The notes below the pieces were generated by a model, which ran no database searches, had not been told where the DNA came from, and saw only the letters and a program-made list of their open reading frames with translations. A DNA stretch of 9,688 nt from Oscillospiraceae bacterium (GTDB taxonomy: Bacteria > Bacillota > Clostridia > Oscillospirales > CAG-272): positions 1 through 9,688 of the forward strand of contig WREN01000064.1 in the NCBI GenBank assembly GCA_009779295.1, read 5' to 3'. Below, in pieces: positions 1-6,550 of this stretch. The position numbers and the translations under genes are program-made. How positions within the stretch are numbered: the first letter of the stretch is position 1; each line of letters opens with the position of its first letter.

Positions 1-138
1 CGGAAGCGAGAATGTACCATCTTTAATCAGAGTATCTTCTACCCACTTGATAATACGGTATATCTGGCTTTCACTCAATCCGTAACCAACCGCTATGTGG
101 GCGTATGTTCGATATTCACGTATGGTTAATGTTACCAT
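1..138 (-). pseudogene. IS5-type (DDE_Tnp_4) transposase, N-terminal fragment, runs off the left edge
   Basis: Reading leftwards from an ATG at 138, 46 codons are open to the window edge. They include IREYRTYAHIA, a helix-turn-helix stretch around GLSESQIYRIIKWVEDTL, and DGTFSLP. I recognise this as the N-terminal DNA-binding part of IS5-type DDE transposases, where a REYRT segment is followed by a WVEDTL segment and then the catalytic domain, which lies outside the window. The same frame is open upstream to an in-frame TGA at 202-204 (residues such as KKRNKARLPRGEWNIANKAM). Relatives have about 35 more N-terminal residues there, so the true start is missing or shifted. A neighbouring frame (VLKGSIAKF around 200-230) could be the displaced N-terminus. 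No terminal inverted repeat was found. Family call good; status as a decayed remnant is inferred. Confidence 0.66.
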
Positions 139-238
139 TGCTTTGTTCGCTATGTTCCATTCCCCTCTTGGCAAGCGCGCTTTGTTTCTCTTTTTTGCCT
201 CTCATGAACTTTGCAATACTGCCTTTTAAAACTTTCCC

Positions 239-268
239 TTGACAAAAACAGGCTGATTATGTTATAAT
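239..268 (+). promoter_or_regulatory. Consensus vegetative promoter for the molybdate-type operon
   Basis: TTGACA at 239-244 and TATAAT at 263-268 both match the housekeeping sigma-factor consensus exactly, separated by 18 bp. Transcription would start near 275, giving a leader of about 210 nt before the ATG at 487. It lies just outside the transposase fragment and faces away from it. Such a strong promoter fits control downstream of initiation, by the leader RNA. Confidence 0.85.
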
Positions 269-299
269 ACAATAGTATATAAAAATTCAAAATTCAATC

Positions 300-407
300 A
301 TCTCCGACCCGTCTGTCCTACAGCGCGCAGTATTCACTGATAGCCACGGCAGCCGGGCGTTAGGGTAAATCTGGAAACGGGCTTGCCTTCCATTGTGAAA
401 AGGGGAT
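300..407 (+). ncRNA. Structured 5' leader, candidate Moco (molybdenum cofactor) riboswitch aptamer
   Basis: Visible helices are a closing stem 300-305 with 402-407 (includes one G-T pair), an inner stem CCCGT 308-312 with ACGGG 377-381, CCTA 317-320 with TAGG 361-364, and a small hairpin CAGT 328-331 / ACTG 336-339. TGGAA 372-376 could alternatively pair with TTCCA 388-392, competing with the second stem. Several short motifs (CTCCGAC near the 5' end, GGAAACGGG, GTGAAAAGGGG near the 3' end) fit my memory of the Moco RNA motif, but I cannot align it here. Context supports it: the operon encodes a metal-oxyanion-type transporter, a MOSC protein and a SUOX-like protein, and a terminator precedes the first gene. 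I am confident of a structured regulatory leader and only moderately sure of the ligand class. Confidence 0.58.
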
Positions 408-416
408 TCGTCAAAC

Positions 417-441
417 AACGCTTGTATACGGGTGTTTTTTT
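417..441 (+). terminator. Weak GU-containing hairpin with T7 tail in the leader
   Basis: Positions 417-424 pair with 429-436 around a TATA loop, with several G-T pairs, and seven T follow (435-441). It may be a first, weak terminator or part of the expression platform switching with the stronger hairpin at 443-464. Confidence 0.4.
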
Positions 442-442
442 G

Positions 443-476
443 TCGTTCCTTCGTTTAGGAGCGATTTTATTTTTTT
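443..476 (+). terminator. Intrinsic terminator (attenuator) immediately before the first operon gene
   Basis: TCGTTCCT (443-450) pairs with AGGAGCGA (457-464) in an 8-bp stem containing one G-T pair, with a 6-nt loop. It is followed by a tract with T at 465-468 and 470-476. Only 22 bp separate the stem from the ATG at 487, so the hairpin must be avoided for the operon to be expressed. AAGG at 400-403, inside the closing stem of the leader structure, could pair with CCTT at 448-451 as a short antiterminator. That last point is tentative. Confidence 0.8.
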
Positions 477-486
477 GGGAGAATTT

Positions 487-1449
487 ATGAAACGTTTAAT
501 TTTATTATTAATTTGTATTTGTATTGTAGGTTGTTCGAATGTTTCGGTTAAAAATTTTGAACGAAACACCATCGCATCCGTTTACGCCGTAACCGTGCCG
601 TTTATTGTGGCTTTAGATTTGACCGATCGCGTTCTGGCAATCAACGTCAAATCAAGATTCTGGACAGATGCGTGTGAAAATCTTGCGGTCGCGGGAAGTG
701 TCGGACGCGGCATGGTGGATTTGGAAGCGCTCGCAAAATTCGCGCCGGACGTGCTGATTCACCGCTCCAATGACACCGCCACTGTCGAAGCTGTTACGGG
801 TAAGCTCGGAATACCTGTATTGTGTATAACGGTTGAAAATTATGACGACATTATCGAAACGCTGACTATAATGGGCGAATACTTCGATTGCGGAGAACGC
901 GCGAAACAGGTCTGCGAATGGCTCAGCGGCAAGTTTGAAATAATCGATGCGATTGTTGCATCCATTCCGGATAATGAACGTGTGACAGCGTTGATGATGG
1001 GCGGAGAGCTTGGACGAATCGCGGGAGGCGACATGATCCAATCGTGGATGATAAAAAAAGCCGGCGGCAATTGCGTTGCAAGCGATATCACAAACAACCG
1101 CAATTGGACGAATATCGGCGTTGAAACCGTTTTCAAATGGAATCCTGATTACATCTTTTGCACCAGTTCGACGCCGCTGAATTATACGGTTGACGGAATA
1201 TTGAACGATCCCGCATGGAGCGCGATGACAGCTGTTAATAACAGCACAATTTCCATCGTTCCTGCCGCGATAGATTCGTGGGACATGCCGGGGATTAGTT
1301 GCACTATAGGAACGATGTACATGCTGTACCGAATGTACCCCGATTACTTTTCAGCTGAAAAGTTGCAGCAGGAAATCGACGAATACTACACGTTCATGTT
1401 CGGAAAAACCTTTGACAACGCGTATTTGGGGTATAATTTGTATGAATAA
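487..1449 (+). CDS. ABC transporter substrate-binding lipoprotein, periplasmic-binding family 2 (probable molybdate/tungstate)
   Basis: A 320-residue extracytoplasmic receptor that would deliver its ligand to the permease encoded next. The start is ATG 487, with GGGAG at 477-481 six bases upstream; an in-frame TTG at 475 lies inside the terminator T-tract and is unlikely. Residues 1-16 are a lipoprotein signal (MKR, hydrophobic run, IVGC) with lipid attachment at Cys16. The body has the PeriBP_2 pattern (FecB/BtuF/MolA class): an N-terminal lobe with the GSVGRG, LEALAKFAPDVLIH and IPVLCI segments, a long connecting helix near 130-160, and a C-terminal lobe with NWTNIGVETVFKWNPDYIF. The family carries siderophores, haem, cobalamin, or molybdate/tungstate. 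The MOSC and SUOX-like genes in the same operon favour an oxyanion of Mo or W. Family firm, substrate inferred. Confidence 0.88.
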   Translation: MKRLILLLICICIVGCSNVSVKNFERNTIASVYAVTVPFIVALDLTDRVLAINVKSRFWTDACENLAVAGSVGRGMVDLEALAKFAPDVLIHRSNDTATVEAVTGKLGIPVLCITVENYDDIIETLTIMGEYFDCGERAKQVCEWLSGKFEIIDAIVASIPDNERVTALMMGGELGRIAGGDMIQSWMIKKAGGNCVASDITNNRNWTNIGVETVFKWNPDYIFCTSSTPLNYTVDGILNDPAWSAMTAVNNSTISIVPAAIDSWDMPGISCTIGTMYMLYRMYPDYFSAEKLQQEIDEYYTFMFGKTFDNAYLGYNLYE

Positions 1450-2431
1450 AATTATAATATTTGTGTTTCTTATTTTGTTAATATTAGGTATCATAATTGC
1501 TGTTTGCGTAGGTAAATATTCGGTCACGCCTTTGGAAAGCCTACGAATTTTGTTAGGATTGCGCGGAGATTCTTCCGAAATGACGGTCAACGTCGTCTTG
1601 CGGATCCGCTTGCCGCGGATTCTCGCGAGCGTACTTGTAGGCGCGGCATTGTCTGTTTCCGGCGCGGTATATCAGGGAGTTTTCAAGAATCCGTTGGTTT
1701 CGCCCGATTACCTCGGCATAACGAGCGGCGCGGCGGTCGGTGCGGCTACAGGGATTTTGCTCGCAATGGGAACGGCGTTCATTTCATTATTCGCGTTTGC
1801 CGGCGGAATCGTCGCGATGTTATTAGCGATGAGCCTTCCTGTATTGCTGCGTAACAACTCCAATATCATGCTCGTACTTTCGGGAGTAATTGTCGGCGCG
1901 GCGATGTCGTCCGTATTGGGATTCATCAAGTATTTAGCCGACCCGGAAAGCCAGCTCGCGTCGATTATCTATTGGACGATGGGCAGCTTTTCATACGTGA
2001 CAAGTAAGGAGTTGTTGATAATCGCTCCGATAATCATTTTGCCGATGATTTGTTTGTTTTGCATGTCGTGGTGGATAGACGTTTTGTCGATGGGAGAATC
2101 CGACGCACGGACACTCGGCGCGAAAGTGACGCTCGTACGGAGCGTTGCGCTTGGGTGCGCTACCCTTCTGACCGCCGCTTCAGTTTGTATCGCGGGAACG
2201 ATAGGCTGGATCGGGTTGATAATCCCGCACATCGGGCGGCTGTTGGTCGGACCGTCGAACAGGAAATTAATCCCGCTTGCAGCTCTTACCGGCGGATTAT
2301 TCATGCTGACGGTTGATACTTTTACCCGCACGGTCAGTGTTTCGGAAATGCCGGTGAGCATATTAACAGGCGCACTGGGCGTGCCGTTCTACTGCTGGCT
2401 GTTGTACAAGCAAAGGAAGACATTGCTATGA
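1442..2431 (+). CDS. FecCD/BtuC-type ABC transporter permease
   Basis: A 329-residue polytopic inner membrane protein with about ten hydrophobic segments, normal for this family. Diagnostic motifs are RIRLPRI (about 54-60), GAALSVSGAVYQGVFKNPLVSP (about 68-88), GLIIPHIGRLL (about 259-269) and the terminal MPVSILTGALGVPFY. The ATG at 1442 overlaps the binding-protein gene by 8 bp (ATGAATAA), so translation is probably coupled; TTTGGGG about a dozen bases upstream may serve as ribosome site. A TTG start at 1412 is possible but would add a non-family extension. It should act as a dimer with the ATPase encoded next. This fold serves iron complexes, cobalamin and, in MolBC-type systems, molybdate/tungstate; substrate assignment rests on the neighbours. 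Confidence 0.92.
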   Translation: MNKIIIFVFLILLILGIIIAVCVGKYSVTPLESLRILLGLRGDSSEMTVNVVLRIRLPRILASVLVGAALSVSGAVYQGVFKNPLVSPDYLGITSGAAVGAATGILLAMGTAFISLFAFAGGIVAMLLAMSLPVLLRNNSNIMLVLSGVIVGAAMSSVLGFIKYLADPESQLASIIYWTMGSFSYVTSKELLIIAPIIILPMICLFCMSWWIDVLSMGESDARTLGAKVTLVRSVALGCATLLTAASVCIAGTIGWIGLIIPHIGRLLVGPSNRKLIPLAALTGGLFMLTVDTFTRTVSVSEMPVSILTGALGVPFYCWLLYKQRKTLL

Positions 2432-3201
2432 TATACGAAATTAATAATCTCAACTTTGCATATTCGGAGAAGAATATTTTAAACGATTTGTGTTTTAAGG
2501 CAGATGAAGGCGAAATCGTGACGATTCTCGGACGCAACGGCGCGGGTAAAAGCACGCTGTTGAACTGTATGCTCGGGCTATTAAAACCGAGAAGAGGAAC
2601 TATTCTGCTCGCGGGCAGGGATATTTCCAAAATGAGCGAACGTGAAATTGCATCAATCGTAGGATATGTTCCGCAAATTCACATTGCGTCGTTCGGATTC
2701 AGTGTTTTGGAATTCGTCGTGATGGGATGCGCGTCGCGGATAGGATTGTTTTCTAAACCCGGCAAACGTGAGCGTATGGACGCGGAAGCGGCTCTGCGTG
2801 AACTTGGAATTGAGAATCTCTCTGATAAACCGTACACGGAAATAAGCGGCGGCGAACGCCAGAAAGCGGTGATTGCAAGGGCAATCGTTTCGAAACCGCG
2901 AGCGGTTTTGTTCGACGAACCTACCGCACATTTGGATTACGGAAGTCAGCTTCTCGTACTCAGAATCATCAAAGAATTGTCCGGAAAGGGTTATTCGGTA
3001 GTTATTACAACACACAACCCGGATCATGCGCTGTTATTGGGTGGTAAAGCTGCTTTAATGGATGATACCGGAACATTAATTACCGGCAGCGTGGAGCAAG
3101 TTGTCACCCAGGAAAATTTATCTCGGATATATAAAGCCGACGTTCGGCTTGAATATATAGAAAACGTCGGCAGAATGTCGTGCGTTTATTCAAATTTATG
3201 A
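2428..3201 (+). CDS. ABC transporter ATP-binding protein, FepC/BtuD/MolC class
   Basis: A 257-residue ATPase that powers the FecCD-type permease. All nucleotide-binding motifs are intact: Walker A GRNGAGKST (35-43), Q-loop VPQ (Gln83), signature ISGGE (139-143), Walker B AVLFDEP (159-165), D-loop HLD (168-170) and switch His196 in TTHNPDHA. The ATG overlaps the permease stop as ATGA (2428-2431), and AAAGGAAG lies about 9 bases upstream. Length and the short C-terminal tail are typical of importers of metal chelates and oxyanions. A 33-bp gap without a terminator follows, so transcription should continue into the lipoprotein gene at 3235. Confidence 0.93.
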   Translation: MIYEINNLNFAYSEKNILNDLCFKADEGEIVTILGRNGAGKSTLLNCMLGLLKPRRGTILLAGRDISKMSEREIASIVGYVPQIHIASFGFSVLEFVVMGCASRIGLFSKPGKRERMDAEAALRELGIENLSDKPYTEISGGERQKAVIARAIVSKPRAVLFDEPTAHLDYGSQLLVLRIIKELSGKGYSVVITTHNPDHALLLGGKAALMDDTGTLITGSVEQVVTQENLSRIYKADVRLEYIENVGRMSCVYSNL

Positions 3202-3234
3202 AAATTATAAATTATACCGAAAGGAAATCAAAAA

Positions 3235-4185
3235 ATGAAAAAAGTATTACCAATTTTCATCGCGTTATTATTTATTCTTGCCGTTATCTCATGTTCCGAA
3301 AATGAATCCGGACCCGTTGCCGTTGTTGTCAATGACTTCGACGTACCCGAGTTCAGCGTTATTGTAAACGGAGTGGAAATTACACAGATTACCCTTGCTG
3401 AATGTCCCGTGTACAGCGTTGAATCAATATCCGTCAACAGTTCCGGAACGGAATCTACGATTATTTACGTGGGCTTTGCCATCAAGGATATATTAAAGGC
3501 AGCCGGACTTAATGAAACTTATGTGTCGCTCGAAGCAACGGCAAGCGACGGTTACACCGTAACGCTCACAGGGGACGTTATATATAAAAACACGACCCTC
3601 CTCGCAATGACAAAAGACGGCGCTCCGTTCGCAGCGTCGCCGTGGCTTGCGCCGTGCAGCGACAAAGTTACCGGAAATTACCTGAAAGGCACGGTGTCGA
3701 TCTTAGTCAGCACAACACAAAACACGCCTGATATACAAAATCAAAATCCAACCGACGCTGCGGCTCCGAGCGGCGAATTGCCGGAAATCCTTGACAGAAC
3801 CGACAAAGTGGAGTTTGAACCTTATTCGTTCCTCGTCAACGGGAAAACAGTTACAAACGATACGCTCGCCGGATTGAAGATTTACAAAATCACGGCCGTT
3901 ACCGTAAACAAAAGCGGCGATCAAGTTGAAGCCGGCTATACCGGATATAAACTCGCCGACGTGTTGAACGCCTGCGGGTTGAATGGTTATACAAAAGTCA
4001 AAGCCATAGCGAACGACGGCTACGAAACGGAACTTTCAGGCGACCTTATTACCAGCGACTATACGCTTGTGGCTATTGAGAAGGACAAAGAATTAGGCGA
4101 AGGCGGAACGGTTTGGCTCGCGCCGTGTTCGGAAACATCGTCTGGCACATACTGTAAGCTGGTCGTTGAAATTACAGCCGAATGA
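3235..4185 (+). CDS. Lipoprotein with two tandem SUOX-like (oxidoreductase molybdopterin-binding fold) domains
   Basis: A 316-residue exported protein with a lipoprotein signal ending LAVISC (Cys20). The mature part is an internal duplication: repeat 1 about 39-158 and repeat 2 about 196-315, joined by a Pro/Asn/Ala-rich linker (about 160-190). Shared landmarks are FSVIVNG / YSFLVNG, GFAIKDILKAAGL / GYKLADVLNACGL, ASDGY / ANDGY, LTGD / LSGD and WLAPCS (Cys141 and Cys298) followed by TGNYLK / SGTYCK. The VGF..KDIL..AG and DGY steps resemble the sulfite oxidase Moco-binding fold (Oxidored_molyb). The Cys that ligates molybdenum in true enzymes is not conserved between the repeats, so catalysis is doubtful. 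Possible roles are binding Mo/W or cofactor at the cell surface, or acting as an accessory receptor. AAAGGA lies 9 bases before the ATG, and the gene overlaps the next by 4 bp. Confidence 0.72.
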   Translation: MKKVLPIFIALLFILAVISCSENESGPVAVVVNDFDVPEFSVIVNGVEITQITLAECPVYSVESISVNSSGTESTIIYVGFAIKDILKAAGLNETYVSLEATASDGYTVTLTGDVIYKNTTLLAMTKDGAPFAASPWLAPCSDKVTGNYLKGTVSILVSTTQNTPDIQNQNPTDAAAPSGELPEILDRTDKVEFEPYSFLVNGKTVTNDTLAGLKIYKITAVTVNKSGDQVEAGYTGYKLADVLNACGLNGYTKVKAIANDGYETELSGDLITSDYTLVAIEKDKELGEGGTVWLAPCSETSSGTYCKLVVEITAE

Positions 4186-4589
4186 AAATCGTTGGATTAA
4201 CGTTATTTCAAAAGAAGAATGAGCCCGGAATATCCGTCGCCGAATTGAATCTATTGGAAGGATTCGGAATTGAAGGAGATTTCCATTGGGGCGGAGAGAA
4301 GCAGGTAACGCTTCTCTCCGCCGAAACCCGCCGCTGGTTAGATTCGCAAACGGAACAGGGGCTGTGTTTCAAACGTTTCAAAGAAAACATTTTAATTGAA
4401 GATTTAGAAATAAAACCCTGTGACCGTTTAATTATCGGAAACGCGGTATTGCGGATTAGTAATTTAACGAAACCCTGCTTTGACGAATGTCCGCTCGTTT
4501 CGCCGTGCCGGCTTTCCGGACGCGCCGTATTTGCAGTTGTGGAAAAAAGCGGAACGGTTCGGATTGGAGATACGCTCATGAGATTTTAA
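4182..4589 (+). CDS. Stand-alone MOSC-domain protein
   Basis: A 135-residue protein that is essentially one MOSC domain (Moco sulfurase C-terminal, YiiM-like). Landmarks are FGIEGDFHWGG (28-38), QVTLLSAET (41-49), FKENILIEDLEI (66-77) and a C-terminal cluster Cys99, Cys103, Cys109, then FAVVEKSGTVRIGD (117-130). These match the conserved order of short bacterial MOSC proteins, including the Cys that is thought to handle sulfur or bind cofactor. MOSC proteins act on molybdenum cofactor or on sulfur attached to it, in the cytoplasm. The ATG overlaps the preceding stop (ATGA, 4182-4185) with no clear ribosome site of its own, so it depends on translational coupling. It is the last gene of the operon and converges on a minus-strand gene with a 4-bp overlap. 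Confidence 0.9.
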   Translation: MKIVGLTLFQKKNEPGISVAELNLLEGFGIEGDFHWGGEKQVTLLSAETRRWLDSQTEQGLCFKRFKENILIEDLEIKPCDRLIIGNAVLRISNLTKPCFDECPLVSPCRLSGRAVFAVVEKSGTVRIGDTLMRF

Positions 4590-4608
4590 TTGAAAATTAA
4601 AATCTCAT
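4578..4608. terminator. 14-bp perfect inverted repeat over two convergent stop codons, candidate bidirectional terminator
   Basis: The arm at 4578-4591 pairs perfectly with 4595-4608 around a GAA loop (4592-4594). It spans the TAA of the MOSC gene (4587-4589) and the TAA of the minus-strand lipoprotein gene (4586-4588). The stem is AT-rich and neither strand has a T-run beyond it, so termination efficiency is uncertain, but it is the only hairpin at this junction. Confidence 0.6.
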
Positions 4609-5008
4609 CAACAGCAAGATAGTAATAAGTAATACCAAGTTCATCGTAACTCCCAAACACACCGGATATTTCGATTTGCGTTTGCTCGTCGGGATAATCG
4701 GCTGGATATACATGATCGCCGTTCCAGATGAACTCCAGTCCCTGCGCGCAACAGGCGGTCGCGTCCTCAATAATCACGTAATGGTAATACATATCCGTTT
4801 CATCAAAATATGAAGTGTAGTAACTACCGCACATTTTGATCGTTTTACCCATGTAATTGTCGGGGTTTGTCATCATGTTGTTCACTTCGGCGTAAACCAT
4901 CGTACTGCTCAGCGCGGTCAAATCAATGAAAGAATTTTCATTCTTTGCCGAATCAGCGCAACCCGCGAGTAATATCATCCACAAAATTAATAATATCAGC
5001 TTTTTCAT
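4586..5008 (-). CDS. Small lipoprotein with Cys-Cys motif, last gene of the zinc-type operon
   Basis: A 140-residue lipoprotein: signal 1-17 ending LLAGC (Cys17), then about 120 residues. MTNPDNYMGKTIKMCGSYY (46-64) resembles the OB-like fold of small exported proteins with an NPxxYxGK opening. ATACCAQGLEF (83-93) holds a Cys86-Cys87 pair, plus Cys60. I recall similar CC-AD/QG segments in the C-terminal domain of YcgQ/TIGR03943 proteins, which have been linked to zinc, but the match is from memory. A strong ribosome site AAGGAGG lies inside the last codons of the permease gene, and only 2 bp separate the genes, so it belongs to the operon. A surface metal-binding or transfer role for the transporter is the likeliest inference; no enzyme motif is visible. 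Confidence 0.68.
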   Translation of the reverse strand: MKKLILLILWMILLAGCADSAKNENSFIDLTALSSTMVYAEVNNMMTNPDNYMGKTIKMCGSYYTSYFDETDMYYHYVIIEDATACCAQGLEFIWNGDHVYPADYPDEQTQIEISGVFGSYDELGITYYYLAVDEILIFN

Positions 5009-5010
5009 TT

Positions 5011-5850
5011 TTAATTTATCCTCCTTGTTATGAGTCCGATTGCGCTAAACGCGAAAAAACCCGCAATATCAACAGCCACAATAGTTGAGCCCACCGGTGT
5101 TCCCGCTACTATCGAAATCAATATGCCGAGCGCGGCACAACTCACCGAAATGAGTACCGAACACACGGTTACCGCTTTGAATGTCTTGAACGCGCGCATG
5201 GCGGACAACGCCGGAAATATCACCAGCGCCGAAATCAAAAGCGCGCCGACTAAATTCATGGCTATCACAATGACCACGGCGATAACGACCGCGAGTATCA
5301 GATTGTACAGTTTCGCTTTGATTCCGGTCGCTGTGGCGAAATCTTCGTCGAAAGTGACGGCGAATATTTTATGGTAGAACACTAAGAACACCGCGGTGAC
5401 CGCCACCGACAGCACCGCGGACAGCCATACTTCCGTCGCCGTAAGCGTCAGAATTGACGTTGAGCCGAACAGCGTGGCGCAAACGTCGCCGGAGATGTTC
5501 GCGGATTTTGAAAAGACGTTCATGATGAGGTAGCCGACGGCGAGCGTGCCCACGGAAATCATGGCTATGGCCGCGTCGCCTTTTATCATGGCGTTCTGAC
5601 CTGTTCGTAACAATAATATGGCGCAGAGTATCGTCACCGGCAGCACCAACAGAAAATTGTTTGTGAGCCTCATCGCCGCAGCGACTGCCGTCGCGCCGAA
5701 CGCGACGTGAGACAGTCCGTCGCCGATGAATGAAAACCGTTTCAGCACCAGTGTCACGCCCAAAAGCGACGAACAGAGCGCAATCAAAACGCCGACGATC
5801 ATCGCGTAGCGTACGAACGGATATTCGAAATACAGCGCAAGTTTATTCAT
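5011..5850 (-). CDS. znuB: ABC-3 family metal permease (zinc/manganese type)
   Basis: A 279-residue membrane protein with about eight hydrophobic segments. Family landmarks are RFSFIGDGLSHVAFG near the N-terminus (the conserved GD-LSHAA-type motif), FDEDFATATGIKAKLYN in the middle, and LVGALLISALVIFPALSA in the C-terminal third. These define the ABC-3 permeases (ZnuB, AdcB, MntB). I chose ATG 5850 because GGAGGT at 5855-5860 precedes it by 4 bases and the protein begins like the family; the longer reading frame to 5928 adds 26 residues lying inside the ATPase gene. It overlaps the ATPase gene by 8 bp (ATGAATAA). Zinc is favoured by the binding protein and neighbours; manganese or iron cannot be excluded. 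Confidence 0.9.
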   Translation of the reverse strand: MNKLALYFEYPFVRYAMIVGVLIALCSSLLGVTLVLKRFSFIGDGLSHVAFGATAVAAAMRLTNNFLLVLPVTILCAILLLRTGQNAMIKGDAAIAMISVGTLAVGYLIMNVFSKSANISGDVCATLFGSTSILTLTATEVWLSAVLSVAVTAVFLVFYHKIFAVTFDEDFATATGIKAKLYNLILAVVIAVVIVIAMNLVGALLISALVIFPALSAMRAFKTFKAVTVCSVLISVSCAALGILISIVAGTPVGSTIVAVDIAGFFAFSAIGLITRRIN

Positions 5851-6544
5851 ATGTACCTCCGCCGCAAGACACATTCTTGCGGATATAATCTGATTTCGGT
5901 CCGAAAAACAATGCCGAACCGCCGCCAATGTGCAGGATATGCGACGCGTATTTCACGGATGCGGCAACATCGTGCGAAATCATGACGATTGTTGTCCCTT
6001 CGCCGTTCAATCGCGCTATCAGTTCATACATTTCTTCGGTCGCTTTCGGGTCAAGACCTGCCGCCGGTTCATCCAACAGCAGGATTTTCCGTGTTGCGCA
6101 TAATGCCCGCGCCAGTAACGCGCGCTGCTGCTGTCCGCCGGAAAGCTCGCGGTAACAGCGTTTCGCGAGTGAGAAGATTCCGAGTTTTGCCATATTTTCC
6201 TCCGCCAATTGCTTCTCCTGCCTGCTGTAAAACGGTCGCAGGCCGCAGCGGTTCAAACATCCCGAACGCACGACCTCCCGCACAGAAGCGGGAAAATCCT
6301 TCTGCACTGCCGTTTGCTGCGGAAGATAACCGATTTCGTTGGACTTAACGCCGTCGCCCGTCACAATTTGCCCGGACGCCGGCGTTTTCAAATGCAGCAG
6401 AGTTTTCATCAAGGTACTTTTACCGGAGCCGTTTTCGCCGACGATACAAAGGTAATCCCCGGCGTTTATGTCGAATGAAAGTCCGGAAACTATTGTTTTA
6501 CCCTCATACCCGAGGGTCAGATTCTGACAGGACAATTGCGGCAT
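5843..6544 (-). CDS. znuC: ABC transporter ATP-binding protein for zinc/manganese-type uptake
   Basis: A 233-residue ATPase of the ZnuC/AdcC/MntB size class. Motifs are complete: Walker A GENGSGKST (36-44), Q-loop LPQQ (Gln76), signature LSGGQ (134-138), Walker B ILLLDEP (154-160), AGLD (162-165) and switch His191 in ISHD. The ribosome site GAGGTGAT spans the stop of the binding-protein gene and ends 5 bases before the ATG; the genes are 6 bp apart. The C-terminus is short and ends in an unusual CGGG stretch. It energises the ABC-3 permease encoded next. Confidence 0.93.
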   Translation of the reverse strand: MPQLSCQNLTLGYEGKTIVSGLSFDINAGDYLCIVGENGSGKSTLMKTLLHLKTPASGQIVTGDGVKSNEIGYLPQQTAVQKDFPASVREVVRSGCLNRCGLRPFYSRQEKQLAEENMAKLGIFSLAKRCYRELSGGQQQRALLARALCATRKILLLDEPAAGLDPKATEEMYELIARLNGEGTTIVMISHDVAASVKYASHILHIGGGSALFFGPKSDYIRKNVSCGGGTYE

Positions 6545-6550
6545 ATCTTA

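Noticed and set aside
300..480. Cobalamin riboswitch upstream of a BtuC-type transporter
   Set aside because: No B12-box or the conserved GCCACTG core in its usual setting is visible, and the downstream genes point to molybdenum rather than corrinoids.
840..1136. Minus-strand open frames opposite the first binding-protein gene
   Set aside because: No recognisable protein features, and they mirror the codon pattern of the real gene on the other strand.
5850..5928. Longer permease start 26 residues upstream of ATG 5850
   Set aside because: The extension lies within the ATPase gene, is not hydrophobic like the family N-terminus, and has no ribosome site; ATG 5850 has GGAGGT four bases upstream.
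5030..6478. Plus-strand open frames opposite the ABC genes
   Set aside because: They have no ribosome sites, biased low-complexity composition and lie antisense to clear ABC permease and ATPase genes.
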